Below, one piece after another: positions 34,276 to 44,737 of a DNA stretch of 64,000 nucleotides; the first letter of the stretch is position 1, and each line of letters begins with the position of its first letter. The translations under genes and the position numbers were made by a program. The stretch comes from Aeromicrobium sp. A1-2 (GTDB lineage Bacteria; Actinomycetota; Actinomycetes; Propionibacteriales; Nocardioidaceae). The notes under the pieces are model-generated. The model saw only the letters and a list, made by a program, of their open reading frames with translations, was not told the DNA's origin and did no database searches. The DNA is taken from NCBI RefSeq assembly GCF_003443875.1, contig NZ_CP027482.1, positions 806,001 through 870,000 on the forward strand. Reading direction: 5' to 3'.

Positions 34276-36185
34276 CGATACGTCTGACCGTCGCCCAGGC
34301 CGTCGTCCGCTTCCTCGAGGCCCAGCACGTCGAGCGCGACGGCGTCGAGAACGCCTTCTTCGCGGGCTGCTGGGGCATCTTCGGCCACGGCAACGTCGCG
34401 GGTGTCGGTCAGGCGCTCCTGGAGCGCGAGCTGTCTGGCGAACCCTCCCACCTGCGCTATCACCAGGGTCGCAACGAGCAGGCCATGGTCCACGCGGCAG
34501 TCGCCTACGCCCGTCAGCGTGACCGGCTCGCCGCGATGGCTGTGACGGCCTCGGTCGGGCCCGGTGCCACCAACATGATCACCGGCGCGGCGCTGGCGAC
34601 GATCAACCGGCTCCCGGTCCTGCTGCTGCCCGGCGATACGTTCGCGACCAAGGCCGCCAACCCGGTGCTGCAGGAGCTCGAAGACCCGGCCAACGGTGAC
34701 ATCTCGGTCAACGACGCTTTCCGGCCCGTCTCGGCCTACTTCGACCGGGTCCACCGCCCCGAGCAGCTGGCCCCCGCGCTGCTGCACGCCATGCGGGTGC
34801 TGACCGATCCCGCGGCGACCGGAGCCGTGACCCTCGCGCTGCCGCAGGACGTGCAGGCCGAGGCTTGGGACTGGCCCGACGAGCTGTTCTCCCGTCGGGT
34901 CTGGCACGTCGCGCGCCCGGTGCCGGAGCCGGCCGCCCTCGACCGAGCGGTCGCCGCGATCCGTGCTGCGAAGCGCCCGCTGGTCGTCGCCGGCGGCGGT
35001 GTCACGTACAGCAGGGCCAATGACGCACTACGTGCGTTCGCCGAGGCGACGGGCGTCCCGGTGGCCGAGACCCAGGCCGGCAAGGGCGCACTTGCGTTCG
35101 ACCACCCGCAGTCAGTCGGCGCGATCGGGGCCACCGGCACGACCGCCGCCAACGCGTTGGCCGCCGAGGCCGATCTGGTCATCGGTGTGGGCACGCGCTA
35201 CAGCGACTTCACGACCGCGTCCCGCACAGTCTTCGCGGCCGACGACGTGCGCTTCGTCAATCTCAACGTGTCGACGTTCGACTCGCACAAGCTCGCTGCG
35301 ACGGCGTTGGTCGCCGACGCCCGCGAGGGCCTGGACGCCCTCGCCGCGGCGCTGCAGGGATGGAGGACCGATTCGGTGTACACGGACCGGGCCTCCCGGC
35401 TGGCCGCCGAGTGGGATGCGATCGTCCAGCAGGCGTACGACCGCGACGCCCAGCCGCTGCCGGCGCAGTCGGCCGTGATCGGTGCGGTCAACCAGCTGTC
35501 CGACCCGCGTGACGTCGTGCTGTGCGCCGCCGGATCCATGCCGGGGGACCTGCACAAGCTGTGGCGCACCCGCGATCGCAAGGGCTATCACGTCGAGTAC
35601 GGGTTCTCCTGCATGGGCTACGAGATCGCCGGCGGGCTCGGCGTCAAGATGGCGGCGCTCGACGAGTCGGACCCCCGCGACGTGTTCGTGATGGTCGGCG
35701 ACGGTTCCTACCTGATGATGAACACCGAGCTCGTGACCGCGGTCGCCGAGGGCATCAAGATCATCGTGGTGCTCGTGCAGAACCACGGATTCGCCTCGAT
35801 CGGTGCGCTCTCGGAGTCGCTGGGCTCGCAGCGTTTCGGTACGCAGTACCGCTACCGCACCGACACCGGGATCGACGGCGACCGGCTGCCGGTAGACCTT
35901 GCTGCCAACGCGGCCAGCCTCGGCGCGGACGTCCTGTCGGTCACCAGCATCGATGACTTCCGCACCGCTGTCGGCCAGGCCAAGGCGTCGACCCGTACCA
36001 CCGTGATCCACATCGAGACCGATCCCACGATCCCGGCGCCCGACAGCCCCGCGTGGTGGGACGTGCCCGTCGCCGAGACCTCGGTCCTGGCCTCGACGCA
36101 GGGCGCCCGCACGACGTACGACGAGCACAAGACCCATCAGCGCACGCACCTCGCACCACCGAATGAGAAGAAGGACAACGCATGA
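34272..36185 (+). CDS. iolD: Trihydroxycyclohexane-1,2-dione hydrolase
   Basis: ThDP-dependent ring-opening enzyme, 637 residues. The N-terminal PYR domain has the catalytic Glu in HHQGRNEQAM-like context (RYHQGRNEQAMVHAA), the middle domain follows, and the C-terminal PP domain has the ThDP motif GDGSYLMMN...VLVQNHGF. SLGSQRFGTQYR is typical of IolD. Length and order are normal. ATG overlaps iolB stop; its own stop overlaps iolA. Confidence 0.95.
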   Translation: MTIRLTVAQAVVRFLEAQHVERDGVENAFFAGCWGIFGHGNVAGVGQALLERELSGEPSHLRYHQGRNEQAMVHAAVAYARQRDRLAAMAVTASVGPGATNMITGAALATINRLPVLLLPGDTFATKAANPVLQELEDPANGDISVNDAFRPVSAYFDRVHRPEQLAPALLHAMRVLTDPAATGAVTLALPQDVQAEAWDWPDELFSRRVWHVARPVPEPAALDRAVAAIRAAKRPLVVAGGGVTYSRANDALRAFAEATGVPVAETQAGKGALAFDHPQSVGAIGATGTTAANALAAEADLVIGVGTRYSDFTTASRTVFAADDVRFVNLNVSTFDSHKLAATALVADAREGLDALAAALQGWRTDSVYTDRASRLAAEWDAIVQQAYDRDAQPLPAQSAVIGAVNQLSDPRDVVLCAAGSMPGDLHKLWRTRDRKGYHVEYGFSCMGYEIAGGLGVKMAALDESDPRDVFVMVGDGSYLMMNTELVTAVAEGIKIIVVLVQNHGFASIGALSESLGSQRFGTQYRYRTDTGIDGDRLPVDLAANAASLGADVLSVTSIDDFRTAVGQAKASTRTTVIHIETDPTIPAPDSPAWWDVPVAETSVLASTQGARTTYDEHKTHQRTHLAPPNEKKDNA

Positions 36186-37678
36186 CGACGTATGACCACT
36201 GGATTGCCGGCTCGAGCTCGGCCGGCGAGAGCGACCGCTTCGCCGATGTCTTCGACCCCGCTGCGGGCACCCCGCAGTCACAGGTACGACTCGCCACGGC
36301 CGGAGACATCGACGCCGCCGTGCAGGCTGCGGCCACGGCCTTCGAGACCTGGAGCGAGACGTCGGTGACGGCCCGCTCGCGGATCATGTTCGACTTCCGC
36401 CAGCTGCTCGTCGAGCACGAGGACGAGCTCGCGGCGGTCATCTCCTCCGAGCACGGCAAGACGCTCGAGGACGCGCGTGGTGAGGTCGTGCGCGGACGTG
36501 AGGTCGTGGAGTTCGCTGCCGGTATCCCGCAGCTGCTCAAGGGCGAGTTCAACGACCAGGTGTCCGGCGGCATCGACTCGCACACGTTCCGCCAGGCCAT
36601 CGGCGTCGTCGCCGGCATCACGCCGTTCAACTTTCCGATCATGGTGCCGATGTGGATGCACCCCGTCGCGATCGCGTGCGGCAACTCGTTCATCCTCAAG
36701 CCGTCCGAGCGCGATCCGGGTGCATCCGACCTGGTGGCGCGGCTCTACCAGCAGGCCGGCCTGCCCGACGGCGTCTTCAACGTCGTGCACGGCGACAAGG
36801 TCGCGGTCGACGCAATCCTGGAGCACCCCGGCATTGCCGCGGTGTCATTCGTCGGCTCGACGCCGATCGCGAAGTACGTCCACGAGGGCGCGAGTCGCAC
36901 CGGCAAACGGGTGCAGGCGCTCGGAGGGGCCAAGAACCACGCCGTGGTCATGCCGGACGCCAACCTGGACTTCGCCGCCGATCACATCGTCGCGGCGGGC
37001 TACGGTTCTGCCGGCCAGCGCTGCATGGCGATCAGCGCCGTTGTGGCGGTCGGACCGGCCGCCGACACGCTGGTCGACAAGATCCGCGAGCGGTCGACAG
37101 GCCTCAAGGTCAGCGTCGGCACGGACCCGGACGCCGAGATGGGCCCGGTCGTGACCGCCGCGTCCCGCGACCGCATCGTCGACTACATCGGCCAGGGCGA
37201 GGACGCTGGCGCCAAGGTCGTCGTGGACGGCCGCGGCCTGGTCGTCGAGGGCCACGAGTCGGGCTTCTTCGTCGGCCCGACGCTGCTGGACCAAGTCACC
37301 ACCGACATGTCGGTCTACACCGACGAGATCTTCGGACCCGTGCTGACTGTGCTCCGGGTTCCGACGCTGGACGCCGCGATCGACCTGATCAACGCCAACC
37401 CCTATGGCAACGGCACAGCGGTGTTCACTTCCTCGGGCGAAGTGGCACGATCCTTCCAGCGGAGGGTCCACGTGGGCATGATCGGCATCAACGTGCCGGT
37501 TCCCGTGCCGATGGCCTTCCACTCCTTCGGAGGCTGGAAGGACTCACTGTTCGGCGACCACCACATCCATGGTCCCGAAGGGGTGAGGTTCTACACCCAG
37601 GCCAAGGTGGTCACCACCCGGTGGCCGCACGTCAGCGAGGAGTCCCTCGCCCAGCTGAACTTCCCGACGGCGCAATGA
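36182..37678 (+). CDS. iolA: Methylmalonate/malonate-semialdehyde dehydrogenase, CoA-acylating
   Basis: A 498-residue aldehyde dehydrogenase that converts malonate semialdehyde to acetyl-CoA at the end of the inositol pathway. Seen: GITPFNFPIMVPMWM, FVGSTPIAKYV (NAD fold), catalytic Cys in GSAGQRCMAIS and TDEIFGPVLTVLRV. The general-base Glu of ordinary ALDHs is replaced (ALGGAKNHAVVMPDA), as expected for the CoA-acylating MmsA group. Last enzyme gene before the transporter. Confidence 0.93.
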   Translation: MTTYDHWIAGSSSAGESDRFADVFDPAAGTPQSQVRLATAGDIDAAVQAAATAFETWSETSVTARSRIMFDFRQLLVEHEDELAAVISSEHGKTLEDARGEVVRGREVVEFAAGIPQLLKGEFNDQVSGGIDSHTFRQAIGVVAGITPFNFPIMVPMWMHPVAIACGNSFILKPSERDPGASDLVARLYQQAGLPDGVFNVVHGDKVAVDAILEHPGIAAVSFVGSTPIAKYVHEGASRTGKRVQALGGAKNHAVVMPDANLDFAADHIVAAGYGSAGQRCMAISAVVAVGPAADTLVDKIRERSTGLKVSVGTDPDAEMGPVVTAASRDRIVDYIGQGEDAGAKVVVDGRGLVVEGHESGFFVGPTLLDQVTTDMSVYTDEIFGPVLTVLRVPTLDAAIDLINANPYGNGTAVFTSSGEVARSFQRRVHVGMIGINVPVPVPMAFHSFGGWKDSLFGDHHIHGPEGVRFYTQAKVVTTRWPHVSEESLAQLNFPTAQ

Positions 37679-37715
37679 CGTCGGGTCCCCACGGAAGAGA
37701 CAGGAACATCACCAC

Positions 37716-38678
37716 ATGTTGAGATTCAAGTTAGTCGGCGCCATCGTCGCCGTCGGCGCTCTCCTGGCCGCATGCAGCGGAACGGGCAGCGACAGCGGCA
37801 CGTCAGACACCGCCAAGAAGAACTACACGTACGCCGTCATCACCCACGGTGCGCCCGGCGACGCCTTCTGGGACCGGGTCAAGTCCGGCGCCGAGCAGGC
37901 CGGCAAGGACTACGGCGTCGAGGTCGACTACAGCTCGGACGCCGATCCGGCCAAGCAGTCGCAGCTGATTGACGGGGCGGTCGCCAAGAAGGTCGACGGC
38001 ATCGTCGTCTCGATGGCGAACCCCGACGGCCTCGAGGCCAGCGTCAAGAAGGCCGTCGCCGCGGGCGTCCCGGTCATCACGATCAACTCCGGTGTCGACA
38101 AGTTCAAGGACTTCGGCGCCATCACCCACATCGGCCAGACCGAGACGATCGCCGGCGAGGCCGTCGGCGAGCGGCTCCAGACCGAGGGTCAGAAGAACGT
38201 CATCTGCGTCATCCAGGAGGCCGGCAACGTCGGCCTGGAGGAGCGCTGCAAGGCGATCGCCAACACCTTCGACGGCAAGGTCCAGAACCTGCAGGTCGAC
38301 GGCACTGACGACAACGCGGTGCAGGCGACCATCACGTCCAAGCTGCAGGCCGACAAGGCGATCGACACCGTCGTGACCCTGGGCGGCCAGTACGCGATCG
38401 ACGCGTCCTCGGCGGTCAAGGATTCCGGCAGCAAGGCCAAGGTGGCGACGTTCGACCTCTCCGAGGACGTCATCAAGCAGATCCAGGCCGGGACGATCCT
38501 GTTCGCGGTCGACCAGCAGCCCTACGTCCAGGGCTTCCTGGGTGTCACGGGCCTGTACCTCAAGTCGATCAACGGCAATGACATCGGAGGCGGCCAGCCG
38601 GTCAACTCCGGTCCCGCCTTCATCACGAAGGACAACGCCGACGCGGTCCTGCAGTTCGCTGCGAACGGCACCCGCTGA
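37716..38678 (+). CDS. Sugar/inositol ABC transporter binding lipoprotein
   Basis: A 320-residue lipoprotein: basic N-terminus, hydrophobic stretch and lipobox LLAACSG (Cys at about 20), then a Ser/Gly linker and a type-I periplasmic-binding domain of the ribose-binding group (THGAPGDAFWDRVKSGAEQAG; ITINSGVDKF; FAVDQQPYVQGFLG). It delivers the substrate, most likely myo-inositol, to the permease encoded next. Followed by a stable hairpin that may raise its mRNA level relative to the membrane genes. Confidence 0.9.
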   Translation: MLRFKLVGAIVAVGALLAACSGTGSDSGTSDTAKKNYTYAVITHGAPGDAFWDRVKSGAEQAGKDYGVEVDYSSDADPAKQSQLIDGAVAKKVDGIVVSMANPDGLEASVKKAVAAGVPVITINSGVDKFKDFGAITHIGQTETIAGEAVGERLQTEGQKNVICVIQEAGNVGLEERCKAIANTFDGKVQNLQVDGTDDNAVQATITSKLQADKAIDTVVTLGGQYAIDASSAVKDSGSKAKVATFDLSEDVIKQIQAGTILFAVDQQPYVQGFLGVTGLYLKSINGNDIGGGQPVNSGPAFITKDNADAVLQFAANGTR

Positions 38679-38684
38679 CCTGAT

Positions 38685-38712
38685 CCCGGGGTCCGGGAGA
38701 CCGGGCCCCGGG
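38685..38712 (+). terminator. GNRA-capped intra-operon hairpin
   Basis: CCCGGGGTCCGG (38685-38696), loop GAGA, CCGGGCCCCGGG (38701-38712): a 12-bp stem with one T-G wobble and a GNRA tetraloop. Between the binding-protein and permease genes it probably acts as a partial terminator or mRNA 3'-end stabiliser rather than a full stop. Confidence 0.6.
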
Positions 38713-38764
38713 GCCAGTCGGCCCCATCCACGCACCTGTGTACTGACCGATCAATGGAGCAGAC

Positions 38765-39799
38765 ATGACGACAGCCACCGTCGTTGACGAGCGGGTCGCT
38801 CGCACCTCGACCCTGACCACGTTGCTGAAGCGGCCCGAGATCGGCGCGCTCGTCGCGGCGATCGCGATCTTCGCCTTCTTTGCGATCACGACCGACGTGT
38901 TCGCGACCCCCAGCGGCGCCAGCACCTGGCTGCGCGGCGCGTCCACGATCGGCATCATGGCCGTGGCAGTGGCGCTCCTCATGATCGGCGGCGAGTTCGA
39001 CCTGTCGGCAGGAGCCATGACCGGTTTCACGGGTCTGGTCGTCGGTGTGCTGACGACCGAGTACGGCCTCAACATCTGGGCCGCGATCGTCGTGTCGTTG
39101 GCGCTCGCACTGGGCGTCGGAGCGATCAACGGGATCCTGGTCATGAAGACGGGCCTCCCGAGCTTCATCGTGACCCTCGGCACCTTCTTCGTGCTGCAGG
39201 GCATCGACCTCGCCGGGACCAAGGCGCTGATCGGCCAGGTCGCGATCCAGGGCATGTCCAGCGTCCCGTACTACGACCAGGCCAAGCAGGTCTTCGGGTC
39301 GAACCTGAGCGTCAACGGCGGTCTGGTGTACGCGTCGGTGTTCTGGTGGATCGCGGTCACTGCGGTCGCCACCTGGATCCTGCTGCGCACCAAGACCGGC
39401 AACTGGATCTTCGCGGTCGGCGGCGCACAGACCGCCGCGCGCCAGGTCGGTGTGCCGGTCTTCAAGACCAAGGTCGGCTTGTTCATGACCACGGCAGGCG
39501 CCGGCTGGTTGGTCGGCATGCTCCTCCTCTTCACGACGTCCACGGTGCAGAGCAACACCGGCGTTGGCCAGGAGTTCATCTACATCATCTGCGCCGTGGT
39601 TGGCGGCTGCCTCATGACCGGCGGCTACGGCTCGGCGATCGGTGCGGCACTCGGCGCCCTGATCTACGGCATGGTCAACCAGGGGATCGTCTACTCGGGC
39701 TGGGACAACAACTGGCTCAAGGCCTTCCTCGGCGTCATGCTGCTGGGAGCGGTCCTCCTCAACGAATGGGTTCGCAAGCGAGCGGAGACGTCACGATGA
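38765..39799 (+). CDS. ABC transporter permease, ribose/inositol type
   Basis: A 344-residue membrane protein with 8-10 hydrophobic segments of the BPD_transp_2 family. Signature regions: [21 protein letters not shown] and the EAA-like loop [20 protein letters not shown] that contacts the ATPase. It forms the channel for the upstream binding protein and overlaps the ATPase gene by ATGA. Confidence 0.9.
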   Translation: MTTATVVDERVARTSTLTTLLKRPEIGALVAAIAIFAFFAITTDVFATPSGASTWLRGASTIGIMAVAVALLMIGGEFDLSAGAMTGFTGLVVGVLTTEYGLNIWAAIVVSLALALGVGAINGILVMKTGLPSFIVTLGTFFVLQGIDLAGTKALIGQVAIQGMSSVPYYDQAKQVFGSNLSVNGGLVYASVFWWIAVTAVATWILLRTKTGNWIFAVGGAQTAARQVGVPVFKTKVGLFMTTAGAGWLVGMLLLFTTSTVQSNTGVGQEFIYIICAVVGGCLMTGGYGSAIGAALGALIYGMVNQGIVYSGWDNNWLKAFLGVMLLGAVLLNEWVRKRAETSR

Positions 39800-40692
39800 A
39801 GCGCATGTTCGGCAAGTCGACCACGGTCGGTGACACAGCCACCGACCAGCACACACCGGCGGCCGCGGGCACGCCCGTCATCGAGGTCAAGAACATCGGC
39901 AAGCACTACGGCAACATCATCGCGCTGAGCGAGGTGTCGACCTCGGTCCGCGCCGGCCAGGTGACCTGCGTGCTGGGTGACAATGGTGCCGGCAAGTCGA
40001 CCTTCATCAAGATCTTGTCCGGATCCCACGAGCACTCCGACGGCGAGCTGCTGATCGACGGCAAGGCCACTTCGTTCTCGAGCCCCCGTGAGGCGCTCGA
40101 GCGCGGCATCGCGACGGTCTACCAGGATCTTGCGGTGGTGTCGTTGATGCCTGTGTGGCGCAACTTCTTCCTCGGCAGCGAGCCGACGGTGGGGTGGGGT
40201 CCGTTCAAGAAGCTCGACATCGACTTCATGAAGAAGACCAGCAAGACCGAACTCGCCGCGATGGGCATCGACCTGCGTGACGTCGACCAGCCGATCGGTA
40301 CGTTGTCCGGTGGCGAGCGGCAGTGCGTCGCGATCGCCCGCGCGGTCTACTTCGGTGCGCGAGTGCTGATCCTCGACGAGCCGACGGCGGCGCTCGGGGT
40401 CAAGCAGTCCGGCGTGGTGCTGAAGTACATCGCCAAGGCCCGCGATCGCGGCCTCGGCGTCGTGTTCATCACCCACAACCCGCACCACGCGTATCCCGTG
40501 GGGGACCGGTTCATGCTGCTGCGCCGCGGCAAGAGCATGGGCGACTTCCCCAAGGCCGAGATGTCGCTCGACGACCTGACCGCCATGATGGCCGGCGGTG
40601 CCGAGCTGGAGTCGCTGGCCCACGAGCTGGAGACAGCAATGGGCGCGGACTCGGACGTGGCCCGGGGGTTCAAGTCCGGGGTGGACGGATGA
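39796..40692 (+). CDS. ABC transporter ATP-binding protein, single domain
   Basis: A 298-residue ATPase: Walker [12 protein letters not shown]-loop VYQDLAVV, signature [13 protein letters not shown], Walker [13 protein letters not shown], switch His in VFITHNPHH. Only one nucleotide-binding domain is present, whereas ribose-type RbsA has two, so it must work as a homodimer. About 35 extra N-terminal residues precede the domain. Coupled to the permease gene and to the following dehydrogenase gene (ATGA overlaps). Confidence 0.9.
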   Translation: MKRMFGKSTTVGDTATDQHTPAAAGTPVIEVKNIGKHYGNIIALSEVSTSVRAGQVTCVLGDNGAGKSTFIKILSGSHEHSDGELLIDGKATSFSSPREALERGIATVYQDLAVVSLMPVWRNFFLGSEPTVGWGPFKKLDIDFMKKTSKTELAAMGIDLRDVDQPIGTLSGGERQCVAIARAVYFGARVLILDEPTAALGVKQSGVVLKYIAKARDRGLGVVFITHNPHHAYPVGDRFMLLRRGKSMGDFPKAEMSLDDLTAMMAGGAELESLAHELETAMGADSDVARGFKSGVDG

Positions 40693-41840
40693 CCGCCGAT
40701 CTGCGGGTCGGCATCGTCGGGCTCGGCTGGATGGGCCAGGTCCACGCGCGTGCGCTCAGCCGGCTGACGCAGCACTACACCGACAGCCCCTTGGTCCCAC
40801 GGCTCGTCGCGGTGGCTGACACGGCCGGCGACGACCGCACCGAGCGGGCGGCACGGGCGTACGGATTCGAGCACGTCTTCACCGACTGGCGCGATCTGGT
40901 GGCTCGGGACGACATCGACCTGGTGTGCGTGACCGGCCCCAACTTCATCCACCGTGACGTCGCGGTCGCCGCGGCGCAGGCCGGCAAGCACCTGTGGGTC
41001 GAGAAACCGGCCGGACGCAGCTCGGTCGAGACCCGCGAGATCGCTGCCGCGGTGGAGGCGGCCGGCGTGCAGTCCGCGGCCGGCTTCAACTACCGCAACG
41101 TGCCGGCCGTCGAGCTGGCCCGTGAGCTGGTGTCCACCGGCCGCCTCGGCAGGATCGAGCACACCACGGTCCGGTTCATCTCTGACTATGCGGCCCACCC
41201 CGACGGGGCGCTGTCATGGCGATTCCAGAACGAGTTCGCTGGCAGCGGTGTGCTCGGCGACCTGGTCAGTCACGCGGCCGATCTGGCCCGGCACGTCGTC
41301 ACCGACATTGCCGAGCTGGTGGTCGACCGGGCCACGTTCATCGAGCAGCGTCCGCAGGCGGCGCAGGGCGCCCTGCACTACGAGCGCGGTTCCGGCGAGC
41401 TGGGGCACGTCGAGAATGAGGACTACGTCAATGCGCTGCTGCGTTTCGCCGACGGTTCGCGCGGCATCCTGGAGTCCAGCCGTTGTGCCGTCGGCGAGCA
41501 GAACACCTACGGAATCGAGGTGCACGGCACCGCCGGCGCCCTCGCGTGGGACTTCCGCCGGATGAACGAGCTGCGGGTGTGCGTCGACCAGGACTTCCAG
41601 AACGCCTTTTATGCGACGCACTACGCCGCACCCGGCGACGGTGAGTTCGGCGCGTTCCAGCCGGGGGCGAACAACCCGATGGGCTTCGACGACCTCAAGG
41701 TCATCGAGGCCCGCCGGCTGGTCGAGTCGATTGCGACCGGCAAGCCGGTCGGTGCCACTATCCACGATGCGGTCGTGGCCGCAGAGGTCGTCGACGCGAT
41801 GCTGGAGTCCTCCTCCGAACGAAAGTGGGTCATGCTGTGA
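40689..41840 (+). CDS. Gfo/Idh/MocA-family oxidoreductase 1
   Basis: A 383-residue NAD(P)-dependent dehydrogenase. Rossmann motif [17 protein letters not shown] at the N-terminus, EKPAGRS (conserved Lys of the EKP motif) at about 100, and the C-terminal alpha/beta domain with [14 protein letters not shown] (catalytic His). Longer than IolG, similar to scyllo-inositol or inosose-related dehydrogenases (IolX/IolW-like). Exact substrate not determinable from sequence. Confidence 0.85.
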   Translation: MTADLRVGIVGLGWMGQVHARALSRLTQHYTDSPLVPRLVAVADTAGDDRTERAARAYGFEHVFTDWRDLVARDDIDLVCVTGPNFIHRDVAVAAAQAGKHLWVEKPAGRSSVETREIAAAVEAAGVQSAAGFNYRNVPAVELARELVSTGRLGRIEHTTVRFISDYAAHPDGALSWRFQNEFAGSGVLGDLVSHAADLARHVVTDIAELVVDRATFIEQRPQAAQGALHYERGSGELGHVENEDYVNALLRFADGSRGILESSRCAVGEQNTYGIEVHGTAGALAWDFRRMNELRVCVDQDFQNAFYATHYAAPGDGEFGAFQPGANNPMGFDDLKVIEARRLVESIATGKPVGATIHDAVVAAEVVDAMLESSSERKWVML

Positions 41841-42829
41841 GTCTTCGAATCGGTGTCATCGGCGCCGGTGCCATGGGCGCAGACCACATCCGCACGCTGA
41901 CCAGCAGCGTCCCCTCGGCGCGGGTCTCGGAGGTCTACGACTTCGACACCGGCACCGCCCGGGCCGCAGCGCGTCCGGCCTTCGCGGACGTCGTGTCGTC
42001 GGCCGAGGCGCTGATTGATTCGTCGTCCGTCGACGCGGTCATCATCGCGTCGCCGGACCACACGCACGCCGACCTCGTGCGTGCCTGCCTCGACGCGGGC
42101 AAGCACGTCCTGTGCGAGAAGCCACTCGCGGTCAACCCCGAGGAGTCCCGCAGCGTCGTCGACGCCGAGGTCGCGGGCGGCCGCCGCCTCGTCCAGGTCG
42201 GCTTCATGCGGCGCTACGACCCGGGCTACACCGAGCTGCGCGATGAGCTGCGTTCCGGCCGGCTCGGCGACGTACGCCTGGTGCACCACGTCCACCGCAA
42301 CGCCTCGAGCCACACCAGCGCGACCGATGCGGGGATCGTGACCGGGTCGATGATCCATGAGCTCGACACGGTCCGCTGGCTGCTGGACGACGAGGTCGCC
42401 GAGATCGAGATCGTGTCACCGGTGACCGAGGGGCTGCGTGACCCGCAGCTCGCGACGATCAGGATGAGCCGCGGCACGATCGTGAGCGCCGAGGTCTTCG
42501 TCAATGCGTCGTACGGCTACGACATCCGTTGCGAGGTCGTCGGCACGTCCGGCACGGCCGAGCTTCGTCCACTGGCACGCATCAGCACCCGTCGGGCCGG
42601 TGCGGAGTCCACCGCGATCCGGGACGACTTCGTTGCTCACTTCGCCACCGCATATCGGCTGGAACTCGCGTCGTGGGTCGAGGACACATTGCGGGACACC
42701 GTGCGAGGCCCGAGCGCCTGGGACGGCCATGTCGCCAATGTCATCGCCTCGGCCGGCGTCGCCTCGCTGGTCGTCGGTGGACGGCAACCTGTTCACACCG
42801 GTGATCGACCGGATCTCTACGCCGGCTGA
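41837..42829 (+). CDS. Gfo/Idh/MocA-family oxidoreductase 2
   Basis: A 330-residue dehydrogenase from GTG 41837, overlapping the previous gene. Seen: IGVIGAGAMGADHIRTL, HVLCEKPLAVNPEES and SMIHELDTVRWLL. The RRYDPGYTELRDE segment after GFM is the style of inositol 2-dehydrogenases, so it may be a second inositol dehydrogenase isozyme. A 100-bp gap with its own ribosome site separates it from iolG. Confidence 0.85.
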   Translation: MSLRIGVIGAGAMGADHIRTLTSSVPSARVSEVYDFDTGTARAAARPAFADVVSSAEALIDSSSVDAVIIASPDHTHADLVRACLDAGKHVLCEKPLAVNPEESRSVVDAEVAGGRRLVQVGFMRRYDPGYTELRDELRSGRLGDVRLVHHVHRNASSHTSATDAGIVTGSMIHELDTVRWLLDDEVAEIEIVSPVTEGLRDPQLATIRMSRGTIVSAEVFVNASYGYDIRCEVVGTSGTAELRPLARISTRRAGAESTAIRDDFVAHFATAYRLELASWVEDTLRDTVRGPSAWDGHVANVIASAGVASLVVGGRQPVHTGDRPDLYAG

Positions 42830-42929
42830 TCGGAACCCGACACCGCCGGATCGCTGCTCGGCGACCACTGCATGCGGGCGGGTACCGGTCGTCGATCGTG
42901 CCCGAAGTCCCATCCCGAAAGGACCTCAC

Positions 42930-43928
42930 ATGACCATCAGGATCGGACTGATCGGCGCAGGCCGGATCGGTGCCTCTCACGCGAGGATCATCGCGCGACG
43001 CGTCCCGGAGGCGACCCTGGTCGCTGTGGCCGACCCGCGCCCCGGTGTCGCGGCGACACTTGCGGAGCCGCTGGGTGCCCGCGGTCAGACGGACGTCGAA
43101 GCACTCCTCGGTGCCGACGACATCGACGCGGTTGTGATCGCGGCATCCTCGACGGCCCATGCCGAGCTGATCGTCTCGGCCGCGGAGGCCGGCCAGCACG
43201 TGTTCTGCGAGAAGCCCGCAGGGATGAGCCTGGAGGAGATCGACCGCGGCATCGCGGCGACGGCGAAGGCCGGTGTGGTCCTTCAGGTTGGGTTCAACCG
43301 GCGATTCGCAGCCGACTTCCGCGCCGCGCACGAGGCCATCGGCGGCGGCCGGATCGGCGCCGTGCGCCAACTGCGGTCCGTGACTCGCGACCCGGGATCG
43401 GGACCGTCCGACCCCGACGCGGTGCCGCCGTGGACCATCTTCACCCAGACGTTGATCCACGACTTCGACACCCTCAACTGGCTGAATCCCGGCGCGCGTG
43501 CGCTTGACGTAGTGGTCACGGCCGGCTCGCTCACCGCCCCGGGTCATCCGACGCTGCTGGACCACGCCACCGTCGTGATCCGCTACGACAACGGCGCGAT
43601 CGCGACCGCCGAGGCGAGCTTCGCTGCCGCGTACGGCTATGACGTACGCGGAGAGGTGCTCGGCTCGGGCGGCATGGTGACGGCGGGTGACGGCGCGTCG
43701 ACGTCGATGCGTCTCCACGACGCAACCGGACGGATCGCCGCGACCGCGCACGGCGACGTCGAGCTCATGGTCGACGCGTACACCGGCGAGCTCACCGAGT
43801 TCGCGATGGCGGTCCGGGACCGGCGGGCACCTTCCGTGACCGGCCAGGACGCCCGGGCGGCGTTCGCGATCGCCCAGGCCTGCATCGAGTCGTACGAGTC
43901 GGGCGCCCGCGCGCAGGTGGCGTCATGA
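42930..43928 (+). CDS. iolG: myo-Inositol 2-dehydrogenase
   Basis: A 332-residue NAD-dependent dehydrogenase producing 2-keto-myo-inositol, the first pathway step. Seen: RIGLIGAGRIGASHARII, HVFCEKPAGM with the catalytic Lys, LQVGFNRRFAADFRAAHE (typical of IolG) and TLIHDFDTLNWLN with the catalytic Asp/His. AAAGGA precedes ATG 42930. The best IolG candidate of the three family members here. Overlaps the next gene by ATGA. Confidence 0.87.
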   Translation: MTIRIGLIGAGRIGASHARIIARRVPEATLVAVADPRPGVAATLAEPLGARGQTDVEALLGADDIDAVVIAASSTAHAELIVSAAEAGQHVFCEKPAGMSLEEIDRGIAATAKAGVVLQVGFNRRFAADFRAAHEAIGGGRIGAVRQLRSVTRDPGSGPSDPDAVPPWTIFTQTLIHDFDTLNWLNPGARALDVVVTAGSLTAPGHPTLLDHATVVIRYDNGAIATAEASFAAAYGYDVRGEVLGSGGMVTAGDGASTSMRLHDATGRIAATAHGDVELMVDAYTGELTEFAMAVRDRRAPSVTGQDARAAFAIAQACIESYESGARAQVAS

Positions 43929-44737
43929 CGTCGCAGCTCGCCGTGTGCGCCGAGATGGTCTTCACCGACCTGCCGTTGCTCGAGCGGATCGAGCGCATCC
44001 ACGGGGCAGGCCTCGCGGTCGAGATCTGGGGCTGGACCGACAAGGATGCGACTGCGTTGGCCTCCACCGGGGCGATGTTCACCTCGATGACCGGCTACGT
44101 GACGGGGGATCTCATCACTCCCGAGGGTTCCGACGAGCTGCTGCGGACCGCAGAGCTGTCGATCCCGTTCGCCCAGTCGATCGGTTGCCCTTCGCTGAAC
44201 CTGCACGGTACGGGCCTCGGCGACGGGGGTATCCCGGTCCGCCCGGTCGAGGTGGTGACCGGCGACATGTGGTTGACCGCGGGGCGAACCCTGGGTCGGA
44301 TCGCCGAGCTGGGGGAGCGGCACGGCATCACCTTCGTGCTCGAGAACCTCAACACCGAGGTCGACCACCCGGGCACCCCGTTCGGGCGGGCCGCGGACAC
44401 GCTGGCGCTGGTCAGCGCCGTGGGCAGCCCGCACCTCAAGATGAATCTCGATCTCTACCACGCGCAGATCGGCGAGGGGAACCTCGTCGAGCTGATCCGG
44501 CGGTCGGCGCCGCACCTGGGCGAGGTCCAGGTCGCCGATGTCCCCGGCCGGTGCGAGCCGGGCACGGGCGAGGTCAGCTGGCCGTTCGTGGCGCGGGCCC
44601 TCGTCGACGCCGGCTACGACGGTGTCATCGCGATGGAGGCCTTCGCATCCCAGTCCGGCACGGCAGGCTCTGACCTGGCGATCGAGCGCTTCCGCGAGAC
44701 GTTCACGATCCACCCCGGGCCCACGGATCTCCCATGA
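43925..44737 (+). CDS. Hydroxypyruvate-isomerase-like TIM-barrel protein
   Basis: A 270-residue AP-endonuclease-2-fold isomerase. Seen: AEMVFTDLPLLERIERIHGAG, VLENLNTEVDHPG and KMNLDLYHAQIGEGN with HLGEVQVADVPGRCEPGTGEV, the metal-ligand pattern of hydroxypyruvate isomerase (Hyi). In iol clusters such genes are called iolI or iolH and may isomerise inososes. Last gene before the clp operon. Confidence 0.83.
   Translation: MTSQLAVCAEMVFTDLPLLERIERIHGAGLAVEIWGWTDKDATALASTGAMFTSMTGYVTGDLITPEGSDELLRTAELSIPFAQSIGCPSLNLHGTGLGDGGIPVRPVEVVTGDMWLTAGRTLGRIAELGERHGITFVLENLNTEVDHPGTPFGRAADTLALVSAVGSPHLKMNLDLYHAQIGEGNLVELIRRSAPHLGEVQVADVPGRCEPGTGEVSWPFVARALVDAGYDGVIAMEAFASQSGTAGSDLAIERFRETFTIHPGPTDLP

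Noticed and set aside
37716-40692. Ribose-specific transporter
   Set aside because: The protein family is ribose-like, but the position inside the inositol operon makes inositol the better guess.
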